Part shown: positions 36,301 to 48,132 of the stretch, in pieces
How the letters are laid out: each line of letters begins with the position of its first letter
How positions within the stretch are numbered: position 1 is the stretch's first letter
Assembly: GCA_018697195.1 (NCBI GenBank)
Contig: CM031878.1
Span: 65,917,145 to 65,981,144, forward strand
Source: Certhia americana
Taxonomy: Eukaryota; Chordata; Aves; Passeriformes; Certhiidae
DNA: 64,000 bases
Reading direction: 5' to 3'
Translations under genes and position numbers: made by a program
The notes under the pieces: generated by a model
What the model saw: only the letters and a program-made list of their open reading frames with translations
What the model was told of the DNA's origin: nothing
Databases searched by the model: none

Positions 36301-39050
36301 CTCTTTTCTGTCATTAAGAAAGAAGAGTACATAAAGCAGTGTAGGCAGACCTGTCCTAGCAGGATATTCATGTGCAAACTAAAGTTAAAGAAATATAAAA
36401 TGGAAAAGGAAGGGCAAGAAAAGACTAGAGATAAACCATGTGTCTGTGGTTCTGTTTTGTGAGTTGACTTAAAACCAGTTTTGTAGCAGTTGAAAAATTG
36501 AAAAACTTATGTTGTGATGTAATTAAGGACTGTCTTTTTTTGATCTGGCCTCTTGTTTTGATGTGTATTTTATTTATCACTTAGATTAGAATTTTCATAT
36601 TGGTTTCTTTGCCTACTATTCTGGAAACTAGCCATTCAGAAAGTCATTGAATCATGAGAATTAGGGGAAAGTGATCTTTCAGATTTGGCTGTAATTATTC
36701 CTTTTTCTCTCCTGTGAATCATTCTAACATGATGAATGCTAAATTCCCGCTCCCTGTATGAGGAATTGTACTGTGATTATTTTGGAAAAAGAAGAAACAT
36801 AGAAGTGGCCAGCAAGGGGGCAGATTGATGATTCCTAGTTTCTGTAGTATATAGAAGGTTAGGTACAATCTGATGATAGGGAGCAGTTACAGGTGGAGGG
36901 AGTATATTATTAATTTGTTCCACATTCTGGATCAAGGTTATTTAAGAATATAACCCAAGATATTGACACCTACAGCAACACCTAGCACTGAAGATCAACA
37001 CTTCCTAGAGTACTTTTGAGAGTCTGCTCAACAAATGAATTTGAAGACAGTCTATGTCACTGTCCCAAGCAGAGTTCAACTATTTTAGAGTTTTGCTTTT
37101 AGGATTACCAACATAACTTTAATACACGTGATACCAGTTCAAGTCAAGCTACATTTGAAGTATATTCACCATGCTTTGTTTTTTGTGGGAAGCATTATAA
37201 CGTCTGTGCAGTTAGCTTTCAAAGACCTGGATGGTTTTGAATACACTTTGATAGCCTATGAACTAATGTTTCTTAAATATTTGATCCTCAGTGTATTAGA
37301 CAGAAAGACAATCCTTGGCTAGCCAGCCATGAGGAGAAATCCTTTTCTTTTTCTTCAGATGTAACTTTAAAGATTAGCCAACTAATGATGATATATTGTG
37401 TAAATTAAGTATTTAACATTCCAAAACATATTGACGTATTTGTATTCAGCTCACCATGTAATCTTCCTTGTTCCTCTTGGCTGATGCACAGTCAAAACTC
37501 CCATTATATTCTATTGAATTTGAAACCAGATTAATGTCTAAAACTTTCCTTTGTTAATAAGTTATATGATATTAAAGAAAAAAGTAGATTTTTGAAATTA
37601 CTGCTTATTAGATTGCAAACAGCGACAAAAAGTGCTCCTATGAAATAATTCTACTGACTTCCCAGCATAAATGCATTATGCCGCGAGCCCTGCCCTAAGA
37701 GTTATCCCTCTGTTTTTTATCGGGAGGAGAACAGAAACTATGCCTAAAGACTGGATTCTTAACTAGAAAGTAACCGTAATGATAGCATGGTAAGTATTAC
37801 CTAGTATGTCCACATTTACCAGAGTGATAAGATTATTATTAAATGGCTACTCTTTCCTTGGGATTGTTGTAATATCTTTATCAGAGGGGGCTTTGTGGGG
37901 GAATGAGGTTTCATACACATCATTCAGTCAAAGGGCATAGTGGAAAGCACGTGGGGGCTGGAAATGCTGCTCTTGTTTGTACTACCACAGAGCAGTGCTG
38001 GGACTGTCCTGATGGTTGACAGCTGTTGAGGACACTGGCCCAGGAGCAGTGTTGTGCAGAATCAGATGCTTGAGGAATATCTGGCTTTGATTTCAGGTAA
38101 TTTTAAAAAATTTTGGTTTGTTACTTCGCTTTAGTTTAGCAAAGTAAAATAACGTTAGCTTGCTTTAATCTCCTTGGTTTAAGCCAAATGCTATCTACTT
38201 TGTATTGCATCCTTCAAAGTCACAGTTCTTTGCTTAGAGCAAAATGTAATTAAAATTACTATTCAGTAAGAAAAGAGAAATGGAGGGAAAAGAATCTTGT
38301 AATGTTCCCCTCTCTCTCTCCCCAGTGCTATTAATTTAGAAGGAAACAAATTAGTTTTCGAAAGAAATTTCAAAAAGCTGATAGCATAAAACACAGACAT
38401 CAGGTAAATTTGTTTTCTGCCCATTTTTGAGGTATGTTTTCATACTTGAATCTACTTCTGATGATCAAACCCTCTGTGGTCATGGATTTATCACGGTAGC
38501 TACTCTAAAAAATCAACGGAGTTTGAGGTTGTCTCAGGTAGTACCTGAGACTCCAAACTCGCAAGGTGAGTTTTAAGATACGACCATCTAATACAGCGGC
38601 AGTTTGTTGACTTTCTGCAGTGCTTCCAAATGGCTTAAAGCTTGGGGTTAGCAAATTTGTCTGAAGTCAGAGCATTTGCCTGTGCTAACAGCATGGCCTC
38701 CTAAATGCACTTGGTGTTACACCTTCTGTTTCTACCTCCTTTACTCTCTAAGCTGTCAAAAAGCTGCTTATTTTGGAGTCTTATTTAATTTCTCCAGTGG
38801 CATGAAATCATCTACACTTTCTGAAATGGTATGGTTTTCTCTGCTGAATTACAAAGTCAAGAGGTGGCTTTTTGGGAACACACACAACACAGGCAACTTT
38901 CCTGAGCGGCACTTTTTTTTTTCCCCTCCTAATTTCATGTCCGTTCACAACAGGCACTACTAAAGGTGCTGCATTTGCTTGTTGACTGGCCTAGTCATAG
39001 CAGAAGGCTGTGCTGCCATTCAGTGGGCTTGGTAGGCTGCAGAGTTGTGT
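33400..39050. other. SNX2-SNX24 intergenic region
   Basis: About 5.6 kb between the SNX2 3' end and the CR1 copy before SNX24. Apart from the SINE at 35106-35230, I see only AT-rich unique sequence, with a small ATAT palindrome near 34612-34624. No gene or RNA recognised. Confidence 0.75.
35106..35230 (+). mobile_element. tRNA-Ile-derived SINE with CR1-like tail (TguSINE1 type)
   Basis: A tRNA-like head contains an A box (TTAGCTCAGTTGG near 35114), a GATAATGCCAAGG segment resembling the tRNA-Ile anticodon region and a B box (GGGTTCTAGTCCCAG near 35146). The tail CTGGACTTGATCTTTGTGGG then TCCCTTTCAACACAGAATAT and CCTGTGATCT has the form of a CR1 3' end. This combination is the TguSINE1 design described in passerine birds. 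The part between the A box and the anticodon region appears short compared with a full tRNA. Confidence 0.85.
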
Positions 39051-39802
39051 GGTAAGAAACTATGAGGTTCAGTAAGGGCAAATGCAAGGTCCCCTGCACC
39101 TGGGGACCAGCGTAAGTACCAGCTCAGGTTGGAGGCTGATCTACTGGAGAGCAGCTCTGTGGAGCAGTACCCACAGAGCGTACTTCATGGAAGACAAGCT
39201 GACCATAAGCTGGCAGTGCCCTTGTGGCTAGGAGGGCCAGCAGTGTCCTGTGGTGCATCGGGAAGAGCGTGGCCAGCAGGTGGAGGGAGCTTCAGTGACA
39301 CTGCATCTGGACAGTTGTGTTCAATTTAAGTCTTGCTACAAGAAAGAAAAGCTGCTACTGAAGAGGGTCTGGTGGAGGCCTCTAAGATGATGAGCGGTCT
39401 GGAAGATCTCTCTGATGAGGAGAGACCGCAGGAGCTGGGCTTGTTTTGTCTGGAGAAGCCTGAGAGGGTCTCAACAATACATACAAACATCTCAAAGGCG
39501 AGTGCCAAGAGGGTGGTGCCGGACACTATCCAGCAGTAGTATGAGGAGCAATGGCCATAAACGACAACTCAACAAATTCCACCTCAGTCTGGGAAAGAAC
39601 TTTACCCGAGGGTGGCAGAGCACCTGGACAGGCTGCCTGGGCAGGCTGTGGAGTGTCCCACTCTGGAGACATTCAAAACACACCTGGATGCATTCCTGTG
39701 TCACCTGCTCTAAGTGGTGACATGGCATGTCGTGCCTTGGCATGGGGTTCATCTGAATGATCTCCAGAGGTCCTTTCCAACCCTAACGATTCCGTGTTTC
39801 AG
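39050..39802 (+). mobile_element. CR1 LINE 3' fragment before the SNX24 promoter
   Basis: Broken CR1 ORF2 remnants are readable in turn (LSDEERPQELGLFCLEKPER near 39404-39463). The non-coding end follows, with GGCAGAGCACCTGGACAGGC, GTCCTTTCCAACCCTAACG and a terminal ATTCCGTG. The copy is 5'-truncated and has frameshifts. Its 3' end lies about 300 bp before the SNX24 start codon. Confidence 0.9.
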
Positions 39803-40031
39803 GTTTGAGCTGCGGTGTGAATTTAGAACTGCATACATTTATCCCGCTGGAATATTTTTTTCCCGCCCTCCGTTTTTTTTGTGTGCTCTACAGTAGTGCT
39901 GCACCTCTGCCCGAACCAGAAGCCGAGCACCTTTTGTTTAGAAGCACGTTTTTTCCGGAGGGAGCTTCTCCCGCCTCACGCCGGCAGCGCCAGGCGGCGC
40001 GGGGGGCGGGGCCGGCTCCCGCCCAGGCCCT

Positions 40032-40058
40032 GCCACGTGACTGTCCCTGTCACGTGAC
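40032..40058. promoter_or_regulatory. Paired CACGTG E-boxes in the SNX24 promoter
   Basis: GCCACGTGAC at 40032-40041 and the perfect GTCACGTGAC at 40049-40058, with cores 17 bp apart. GATGGCGGCGG follows at 40068. The set matches that before SNX2. TFEB/TFE3/MITF or USF factors are the likely readers; this is inferred. Confidence 0.65.
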
Positions 40059-40068
40059 GCTGGCGCGG

Positions 40069-40170
40069 ATGGCGGCGGCGCCGCTGCCGCTCGGAGGGGA
40101 CCCGGCATGGAGGTGTTCATCCCGTCCTTCCGATACGAGGAGAGCGAGATGGAGCGGGGATACACGGTGA
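40069..40170 (+). other. Upstream ATG overlapping the SNX24 start, out of frame
   Basis: An ATG 38 bases before the SNX24 ATG opens a different frame that runs through the SNX24 start. In unspliced sequence it stops at TGA 40168-40170, which uses intron bases; after splicing its end depends on exon 2. Its context has C at -3 and G at +4, weaker than the SNX24 ATG (G at -3, G at +4). It matters only if transcription begins before 40069. Confidence 0.4.
40107..40166 (+). CDS. SNX24: Sorting nexin-24, first coding exon only (partial)
   Basis: SNX24 is a small (about 170-residue) protein made almost only of a PX domain, which binds phosphoinositides on endosomal membranes. Its cellular role is not well defined. 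The exon encodes MEVFIPSFRYEESEMERGYT, closely matching the family N-terminus, and ends in phase 0 at ACG before the donor GTGAGG. These residues form the first PX strand; the Arg-containing lipid-binding motif lies in later exons. The start is supported by family similarity and a strong Kozak context. I searched to 64000 for the next exon (expected to begin VFKIEV and include an EKRYSEF-like motif) and found none. A very long first intron agrees with what I know of the mammalian gene. Confidence 0.93.
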
Positions 40171-40254
40171 GGTGCGCCGGGGCCGGGCAGGCCCCTGCCT
40201 GGCGGTGGCCATGTACCGCCGGCCAGCAGGGCTGCGCTGGGGCGCCGAGCAGGC

Positions 40255-40620
40255 ATCAGCGTCCCGGGGCCGTCCTGCCCTCCCTGCCCAGGCCAGCTCC
40301 GACCTGCTCTGCCCAGCGCAGCCCGTCCTTGCCCCGCCAGCCCTGGTCAGCTCTGCCCAGCCTTGCCCTATTCTCCCCATCTCTGCCCTGCTCTTGCCCC
40401 GCCAGTCCTGGTCAGCTCTGCCCAGCCTTGCCCTATTCTCCCCATCTCTGCCCTGCTCTTGCCCCGCCCTGCCCTCTCGAGCATCGCCCTGCCCAAGCTT
40501 GCCCTGCAGAGCCACCCCAGCCCTGCCCTCCGTGTGCAGGCCGGCCTTTCGCCGCCCAGCCATGCCCTGCCCAGCGCAGCCCACCGCTGCTCTGCCCCTC
40601 TCGGCACGGCAGGGACGGTC
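40255..40620 (+). repeat. GC-rich degenerate repeat with a 65-bp tandem duplication
   Basis: Many loose copies of GCCCAGCC/TGCCCTG-like units. Within them a 65-bp segment starting CCTGGTCAGCTCTGCCCAGC occurs at 40342-40406 and again, nearly unchanged, from 40407 to about 40468. The absence of stops in several frames produces long false ORFs on both strands. Confidence 0.9.
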
Positions 40621-40784
40621 TCAGCCCGCAGACACCTGCTGCCTCACTCGAGCTCTGTTCTGCGGGGCCACAGCGACTGTGGCTGGTGCATCGTGAGCAG
40701 CAAGGCAGGAGAGGCAGCTGCGCCCTTGCCACTCGGCCCCTGTGACAAACACGGGGTCCCTTGCCAAACACGGTGACGGGGCTG

Positions 40785-41175
40785 GAGTTTCTTTTGCCTG
40801 TGGAAAGGCTGAGAGAGCTGGGAGTGCTCATCCCGGAGAAGAAAAGGGACGGGGACATCTTTTCAGTGTGTGCAGATGATCTGAATGGACAGAATGAGGG
40901 GGCCAGACTGTTCGTGTTGGTGCTACCAGAGAGGTAGCAGTGAGCAAACATCAGAACACAGGAAACACCCTTTAAACATAAGACAAGACTGGTTTGTTAT
41001 CATGAGGGTGGTCAAGCACTGGCATAGGTTGCCCAGTGGACTGTGAAGTCTCTGTGATTGCAGGTTCTCAAAACCTGCCTGGACACTATCCTGGGTAGCC
41101 AGCTGTATAGTTGACCCTCCTTGAACAGGCAGGTTAGTCTGCACAGTTTTTAGAGGTCCTTTTTGTTCCCAGTAT
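40785..41175 (+). mobile_element. CR1 LINE 3' fragment
   Basis: Contains GGAAAGGCTGAGAGAGCTGG near 40802, CATCCCGGAGAAGAAAAGGG near 40829 (the ORF2 C-terminal region), GTCAAGCACTGGCATAGGTT and a terminal TTTAGAGGTCCTTTTTGTTC. Plus strand, truncated and diverged, about 620 bp into SNX24 intron 1. Confidence 0.85.
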
Positions 41176-42464
41176 TTTTCTCATCTCACAAAACTGTCGG
41201 ACATTCACATGGTCGTGGCTGGAGACAGGTGAACCAATAACCAAGATATTTGTCTGAAAGTGTATATTCAAATATATTAAATATATTCATTTAGTAGCTT
41301 AGAAAAAAAGAAATGAATCCTGTAGAACATCTAGAAGATTAATCCATGCAGACATAGTTCCATGAAGCAAATTCATCTTTCTCATGTTTAGTGCTGTATA
41401 TTATTTGGTTCTCACTACTAGCAAGTGTTTGCAGGCCTTGCAAAAGGTAAACCTCTTTAGTGGTATTAATGTGGGAGTGTAACAGCAATAATATTTTTGC
41501 CTTTTCGGTGGACGTAAATGTAAGAGACTCCCTACAAGACACCTGTGTGATTTTGGGGACATGGCTTTAAACATTTTGACTGAATGTGAATACAATAGCC
41601 TGGTCTGATCCCACCACATCCTAGTTGAGTAAATTACTTGAAATGACAGAGTGATTTCTGAGATGTGCATTTTACACAAATAGGATTTTTTCATAGTATT
41701 GTTTATTTTTAGTATTTGCTTTTAGTGTGTCTTTCTTTAAATATAATGCTGTCTGAAACTTCTGCTTTGGGTTTTTTAAATTTCATAAATTTTAAGCTGT
41801 GTAAGCTTCAAAGAAATCAGAAGTGAAGCTATATGATTCTAGGAGTCTTCCAAGAAAATGATCTTGGGTGCAAACATGTTTTATTACAACACTGTTGATT
41901 GTTACACCATTTCTTCTCTCAAATCATTTACTTGTGGTCAGTCAGTCTCACGGATCTGAAAGTTGCTGTAGTTCAGAAGATTTTGGTAGTTTTTCCTGCA
42001 TGATTATTTTGCCGTTTTAGTCAGGTGAGGGAATTCCATTCTACATCTCATGTGAAACATGATCAGACTTTACACTGACCATGAAACTGTATGAGGAATT
42101 GTAGCTAAAGTTTGTCTGGGTCAGGCATGCTTGTAGGAGGGGATATGGAAAACTATTATGATAATGACATTGTGTTTTTTTCGTTGTGTTTTAAAGGGCT
42201 TATGGACTATTCATGAGGAAGCTTTATGCCAGTGTAATTGCCAATTTGTGATAACGTAAATAATTTACATAAGTATTGTTCCAAGTACAGAAATTCAAAG
42301 GGGGACACTATATGTCCTCCTTCCAGAAAAACTGAGGTTAATTAAAACTTACCATTGCTCTGTACTAGCTGTGAAATTATATGGACAATTAATTTTAAGT
42401 TAGTTTTCAGCAGCAGCTTTACAATATTAGCATTTAAACCAGTTTGGTTTAAAGATCAAAGGTG

Positions 42465-44160
42465 TACTCCCAAGGAACACTACTGGCAAACTGGTAACAA
42501 AGGACAAGGAAAGGCTGAGCTACTTAACTTTCACTTCTGCTTCAGCTTTCACTTGCAGTCTTTTTCTGATAGTTCTGGAGTGGATGGACTGCAAGGCAGG
42601 GAACAAGGAAATAAGTTGTAAGAGGTGATAAGGATCATGAAGAACTTGAACATACCTAAGTCTATGGATACCGATGAGATGCATGCCAGAGTCCTGAGGG
42701 AATTGGCTGATGTAGTTGGCAAGCCACTCTCCTTGATGTTTAAAAAGTCATGTGAAATCCCAGGTGACTGGAAAAAGGAGTACCCATCTTTAAAGAGTAT
42801 AGAAAGGAGGACCGTTCAAGCTACCAGCCTGTCAGTCTCACCTCTGTGCCTGGGAAGATAATGGGACAGATCCCCTAGAAGCTCTGCTAAGGCACAAGGA
42901 GGACAGGGAAGTGATTTTGAGGCAGCCAGCACAGCTGCACCAAGGGTGAGTCCTGCCTGACCAGCCTGGTGGCCTTCTGCGATGGAGTGGCCACATCAGT
43001 GCCTAAGGGAAGGGCTACTGATGTAATTTATCTGGACTTCAGTAAGGCCTTCAGCCACCCCACAATATCCTTCTCTCTAAACTGGAGAGAGATGGATTCT
43101 GCAGGTCAGCTGTTAGATGGACAAGAATTTGTAGGATGGTCACATCCAGAGGGCAGTGATCAATGGCTGAGTCCCAGTGACATCAGTGGCAAGTGGTGCC
43201 CTCAGGGGTCTGTACTGGGACCAGCAGTATTTAACATCTTCATTAATGGTGTAGACAAAAGGATGGAGTGCACCCTCAGCAAATTCAGGTGACACCAAGC
43301 TGAGTGGTGTGGTGACATTCCTGAAGACAGGATGCCATCCAGAGGGACCTGGATAAGCTCGAGAAGTGTCTGTGGGGCTTCAGTGAGATTCAAAAAGGCC
43401 AAGTGCAAGGTGCAGCACGGGGTTTGGGACAGCCCCTGGTATTAATCCAGGCTGTGGGATGAAGGGATTGAGAGCAGCCCTGTGAGAAGGACTGGGTGGT
43501 GCTGGTGGCTGAGAGGCTGGACATGACCTGGCCATGAGCACTGACAGCCCAGAAAGCCAAAGGTGTCCTGGGCTGCATCCAGAGCAGTGTGGGCAGCAGG
43601 GGAGGGAGGGGATTCTGCCCCTCCTCTCTGCTCTGGTGAGACCCCACCTGGAACAGGCCTGCTGCTCTGGGGTCCCTAACACAAAAAAGAGGACTGTTGG
43701 AATTAGTTCAGAGAAGGGCCACAAAAAATAGATCGGAGGAGTGGAGCACCTCTGCTTTCCTCTTTCAGTAAAGAAAGGCTAAGAGAGTTTGTGTGTTCAG
43801 CCTGGAGAAGAGAGGACTCTAGTGCTCCACTTTTGTAATAAACAGACTTTTAGGAAAGACTGCAACAGGCCTTTTAGTAGCTGTTTTTCAGTAGAACAGT
43901 GAGAGTGCTTTTAAACTAAAATAGGGTAGATTCAGAGTAGACATGAGGAACACAGTTTTTACAGTGAGGATAGTGAACCCTGCACAGGTTGCCCAGAGAG
44001 ATTTCATATGGTCCATCCCTGGAAACATTCAAGGCCAGTTTGGAGGGGCTCTCAGCAACCTGACCTAGCTTAAGATGTCCCTGCTCATTGCAGAAGTGGA
44101 TTAGATGACCTTTAAAAGTCCTTCCAACCTAAACCTAAACTATTATGCAACTCTGTGATC
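42465..44160 (+). mobile_element. CR1 LINE copy with a decayed reverse transcriptase
   Basis: The longest CR1 copy in the window. Readable ORF2 pieces include [20 protein letters not shown] near 42688, DVIYLDFSKAF near 43018-43050 (reverse transcriptase motif A) and PQGSVLGPAVFNIFINGVD near 43199-43255. The following catalytic segment, normally containing a double Asp, is disrupted: the frame shifts after the SKF codons near 43281-43289. Further pieces (LVRPHLEQACCSGVPNTKK near 43629-43685) and a CR1 3' end (TCCTTCCAACCTAAACCTAA with terminal CTGTGATC at about 44153-44160) follow. It is 5'-truncated and not active. Confidence 0.92.
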
Positions 44161-47100
44161 ACAGAAGTACCACTTGACACAGCTGATCATTTTAGTGTTG
44201 TCTTTCCCACAAGTGCTAACTAACATGCTCAAAAATGAAAATGTTGCACTGAAGTAGCTGGAACAAGGAACTATCAGAGATTATGCAACTGATAGCAGAA
44301 AAGGATGATGGAAGCAGATAGAATATTGCTGATGTGCTGACTGCCCACCAGCCCAGTCACATGCCAGTGGGTTACAAAGAGTGACTTCTGCACTGTGGCT
44401 GCCAGGGCCATTGCAGACAAGCAGCAGTCAAGGATGGTTTTCTGAGAAGAGTCAGATGGTTGTCCTAGTGTTTTTGCTAGTAATAGTGACAGTGGTGAGT
44501 TCCTGCATGAAATGAGAGACTGAAGGGACAGTTCTTCCTCTCTATGGTAGCTCTGCATTGCAACTGTAACACACTTACTGACATCCCTGTGTTTCTGGTT
44601 TCTTACCAGTAGCGGAACAGAATACAGTTTCCCTGGATGCTGGCTGCTACTGTGTGTTCTTACTTCCTGGAAAGAAAAGGCACAAAGGGATGTTTTTCCT
44701 TTTCTTTATGGGAATTCATTACCAACTTACTGGTTTGTTTTCAGCTTAAGCCTGTTGTTTCAGCCTGATGTGGCTGGGGAGCACTTGCAAAGTGGAATGG
44801 TCAGAGAGCCATCATTTCTGCAGAGAAGGTGGAAATTACTTGCCTTAGAAAGTAGAAATTTCTCTCTAGCTTCAAAGGGAAAACTACAGTGCAGTTAAGA
44901 AATAGAAAGGCGGGTCTTGACCAGAGACATAAAATATTAGGGACATAAGAGATTAGAAAGAAAAATTAGGGAAAAACCTTACTATGCGATGCCTGAGATT
45001 GGGTTCTATCAGTAAAGTAAAGGGGAAACACAGTTCTTTCCGTGTTTGTTTCAGGAACTCAGCTATTCTCAAGCACTATTCTCTGATATTAAATCTTGAA
45101 AGTCTTTTTCCTTCATCCTCCGCACAAATAAACCCAAACAAAAACCCCATAGTAAACTTGCACTTGTTCTAGTCCTGTTTGGAGTATATATAAAATGATG
45201 AAACACAGAATATGGGAAATGTCAGTTTTCTTGGTGGACAATTAAATTTCATTGTCAGTTTAAATTGATGACACTAGCTTCTAAACTATTGAGCCTGTGC
45301 TAATAAATGCAACAGTTGTTCATAATTTGGCAGTGAATGACCTTTAAATGTAGGCGCTTACTAAGGATGTCCCTAGAGAACAATTCAACTTCAAAATGAC
45401 ACCCACGTGTTCTTGTTGTCATTTAAATATGCTCCCTTTGTCAATAACAGAATAATAAATACTAGTTAGATTTCTAATGTTGATTCAGATCCCAGGAAAC
45501 TTACTGAATAAATTAGTGTACATTTGATTTATATTGACCAAAAAAATTTTACAGTGGTATATTGCAGGTCAAGGTGACATACATTTAAATGTGTTGTAGA
45601 GCAGAGGGCATACTTGACTGACACAAGTGCTTACTGCATTTTTAATTAACACTTCCAATTCTACTTTCCAAATTACTCCTGGAGTTGCAAATGTGTAAGC
45701 AAGATCTGACATGTAAGATCATATACTAATGTGGGTTTTTTTTAAAATCTATTTGCTTTACTTCCATAGAAGCAGCAGTTTAATTACAAGGCTGTACTTC
45801 TCTTTGTGGAAGTATAAAACCTCAAGAATCTAAAGTTTGGTATAGTTCGTGTATTTTAGCATTCTTTGCTGTTAAAATAAATATGTAGAGAGTCAGAAAG
45901 GGAAGTTTTTAGTTGTTCTTCCATGAAGATCTAGATTAAGCCTCAATAGCAAGTTATAGAGGGGTAATAAGTTTCTTAATTACAGAGTATGGAGGAGTAA
46001 TTATGAGTTGATGTAAAAAGATTTCAAAGTATTACAGTTCTAGCTCTTTCACTTTTCTAGACTGTATAAACTTACTAGTTTTAAAAATCTGAACATATTT
46101 TGAATGCCTTCAGTATGAAATCTGCCAGTGTGAAGATTGCTTACTTACCAGTTGGGCTTTTGTAAGCTCACCATGTATTAACCTTGTGTACTGTGAAATC
46201 AGTTACTCCAAGTTCAAGGAAGTTAAATAGAAGTATTCTATCTATTAGATCTAATTAGACTTTTTTACAGTCTTATTGTCTTCATAGCAGGTTTTCAAAT
46301 GTCCTGGTTTCTCTACAAGGGAGTCAGAGTAGTTCTGTACAGATGCATTTCTCTCCTACAGGGATAGTGAAGATGGTAAAAGATAATTTGACAGATGTCA
46401 GTGATTCTGTAATATCAGAAAAATCCTGTTTTAATCATTGGTTTTGGTGGGTTTGATGTTCCAATGAAGGTGCATGTGTTAGGGGAGCAAATAGGCTTGG
46501 TAGTTTAGGCCAGATTGATGTTACTAAAAATACTTTTTTTCTTTTTTTTTTTAAATTAACTTGAGCATTTGTCAGCAGTAATGGTTAAATTTTTTTCCCT
46601 GCAGTCAGTTTTCCTGATTGACAGACTTTGTCATGATACTAAACTGACCACTTTGTATGCGGTGGGAACTTAAAGAGTGTAAAGTAAGACACCAAGAATT
46701 TTGCACTGCACTGGATGGCAGCTAAGGCAGAAACTAGAAAAAGGTGAAAGCAAAGTGAAAACTGGCAGAATTTGTATACAGCTGAATTTGTATACATTTG
46801 TAATCAACTAGAGCTGTGGACAGATCAAATGGAGGCATATAGCTCCACTGATGGCCAGTTGTTGGGCAATTGCTCAAAGGCCCCTGATTCACAATCATGG
46901 AATTTTATTGGAAAGGGCCATGTAAGATTCCTCTGAGCAGAAAATACCTTTTGCTTTATTTGTGATGGGAGGGTTCACAGCTGAGTAGAGAAGTAGCAGT
47001 GTGATTACCTCTATCAATGAAAGAGGAAAAGCTGATACACATTCGGTCAGTGCACTACAACTGCAAAGTGTCCATTATCCATCAGTCTCCTAATATCTAC

Positions 47101-48115
47101 TTCTTTACAGTTTTAATGGGAAATTTACATTTTCAGACAGATTGGAGGTAGCAGGGCATTCAGACATGCATCACAATAAAGATATATTTGAATTCCATTG
47201 TGTCTTTGGGAGGTGTTGGTGACAAAATCTTGTTAGTAATGTAATACTGTCAGTGGAATTATTTCATCAGAGGATTCATGCTTAACTGCTTCTGGTGATG
47301 TTTCCAGATAGCACCAAGTCATGATAATTGTAAGATCTTGTCCACAAAGATAGTGTTAAACATATGTACATTCTTCACTAGCCAGGAGTGAGAACACACC
47401 AGGCTTTAAAATGCAATATAAAGGAAGATTTCTCCTTTTTTCTTACTGCAATGCAATTTAATTGGTCCTTTGAATTTTTAGCACCTGATGTAATTAATTC
47501 CATGTTTAATTGATAATTAGTCACCATTGTTATGGCATTTATTAAGTTATCTTGGAATTTCACTATATGATAGCTAAGATGTGCTTCTGTGCAGAGTGCT
47601 TGATGGGATAACTTCAGTGATGCATTTGGGTGCAGTGGAAATACTTGGTTTAGGTATGCACCATGGAAGTGTGCTCTAACAGAGGCTTTCAAGCCACTGT
47701 ATTCTGGATACTCTTACTATCAGTAACCTTTTTTTTTTTTGTGTGTTTACAGGAATTATATGAGAAGTTGTATCAACTTTCCATTTTCAGTTTTCTATAA
47801 GCCTGAATTTTTTGTGGTTTGGGGAAGATTAAAATAGCATTTTTGCATTCTGTGAGGGGATTTTAAAGACAAAACAGAAGTGTTGTCATTCCCTTTGAAA
47901 GTGGCATTGTATTTTTAATAGAAAATGAAAGAAGAAGTATATGTTGTCTGTTAATAAACTTATTCTGAGATGTCATGTCTTACAGCATGAATACCCTCTG
48001 TATTCATGTATTTGCCTGTAAACAATCATTTTTAAAATTATTATTTCAGCCTGTATATTGTGTTATAAATTTTGCATTTCATAAACTAATAAATGTTGTA
48101 GGGTTTTTTGTTGTG

Positions 48116-48132
48116 TTTTTTTTTTTTTTTTT
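48116..48132 (+). repeat. Poly-T run
   Basis: An uninterrupted T run in SNX24 intron 1, inside a longer T-rich patch. Confidence 0.85.

Larger units (their letters stand above)
39955..40330 (+). promoter_or_regulatory. SNX24: SNX24 CpG-island promoter
   Basis: Strongly CpG-rich DNA surrounds the first SNX24 exon, with GCGGGGGGCGGGGCC (an Sp1-type GC box) near 39999-40013. There is no TATA box near the ATG. The transcription start is not determinable from sequence. Confidence 0.8.

Noticed and set aside
40107..40745. Long open frames (up to 212 codons) over SNX24 exon 1 and the GC-rich repeat, both strands
   Set aside because: Only the first 20 codons match SNX24. The rest reads through the GTGAGG donor into repetitive GC-rich intron DNA with few stops.
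42355..43731. Open frames of 65-114 codons on both strands in the CR1 copy
   Set aside because: Plus-strand frames are pieces of decayed CR1 ORF2, and minus-strand frames are their shadows; not host genes.
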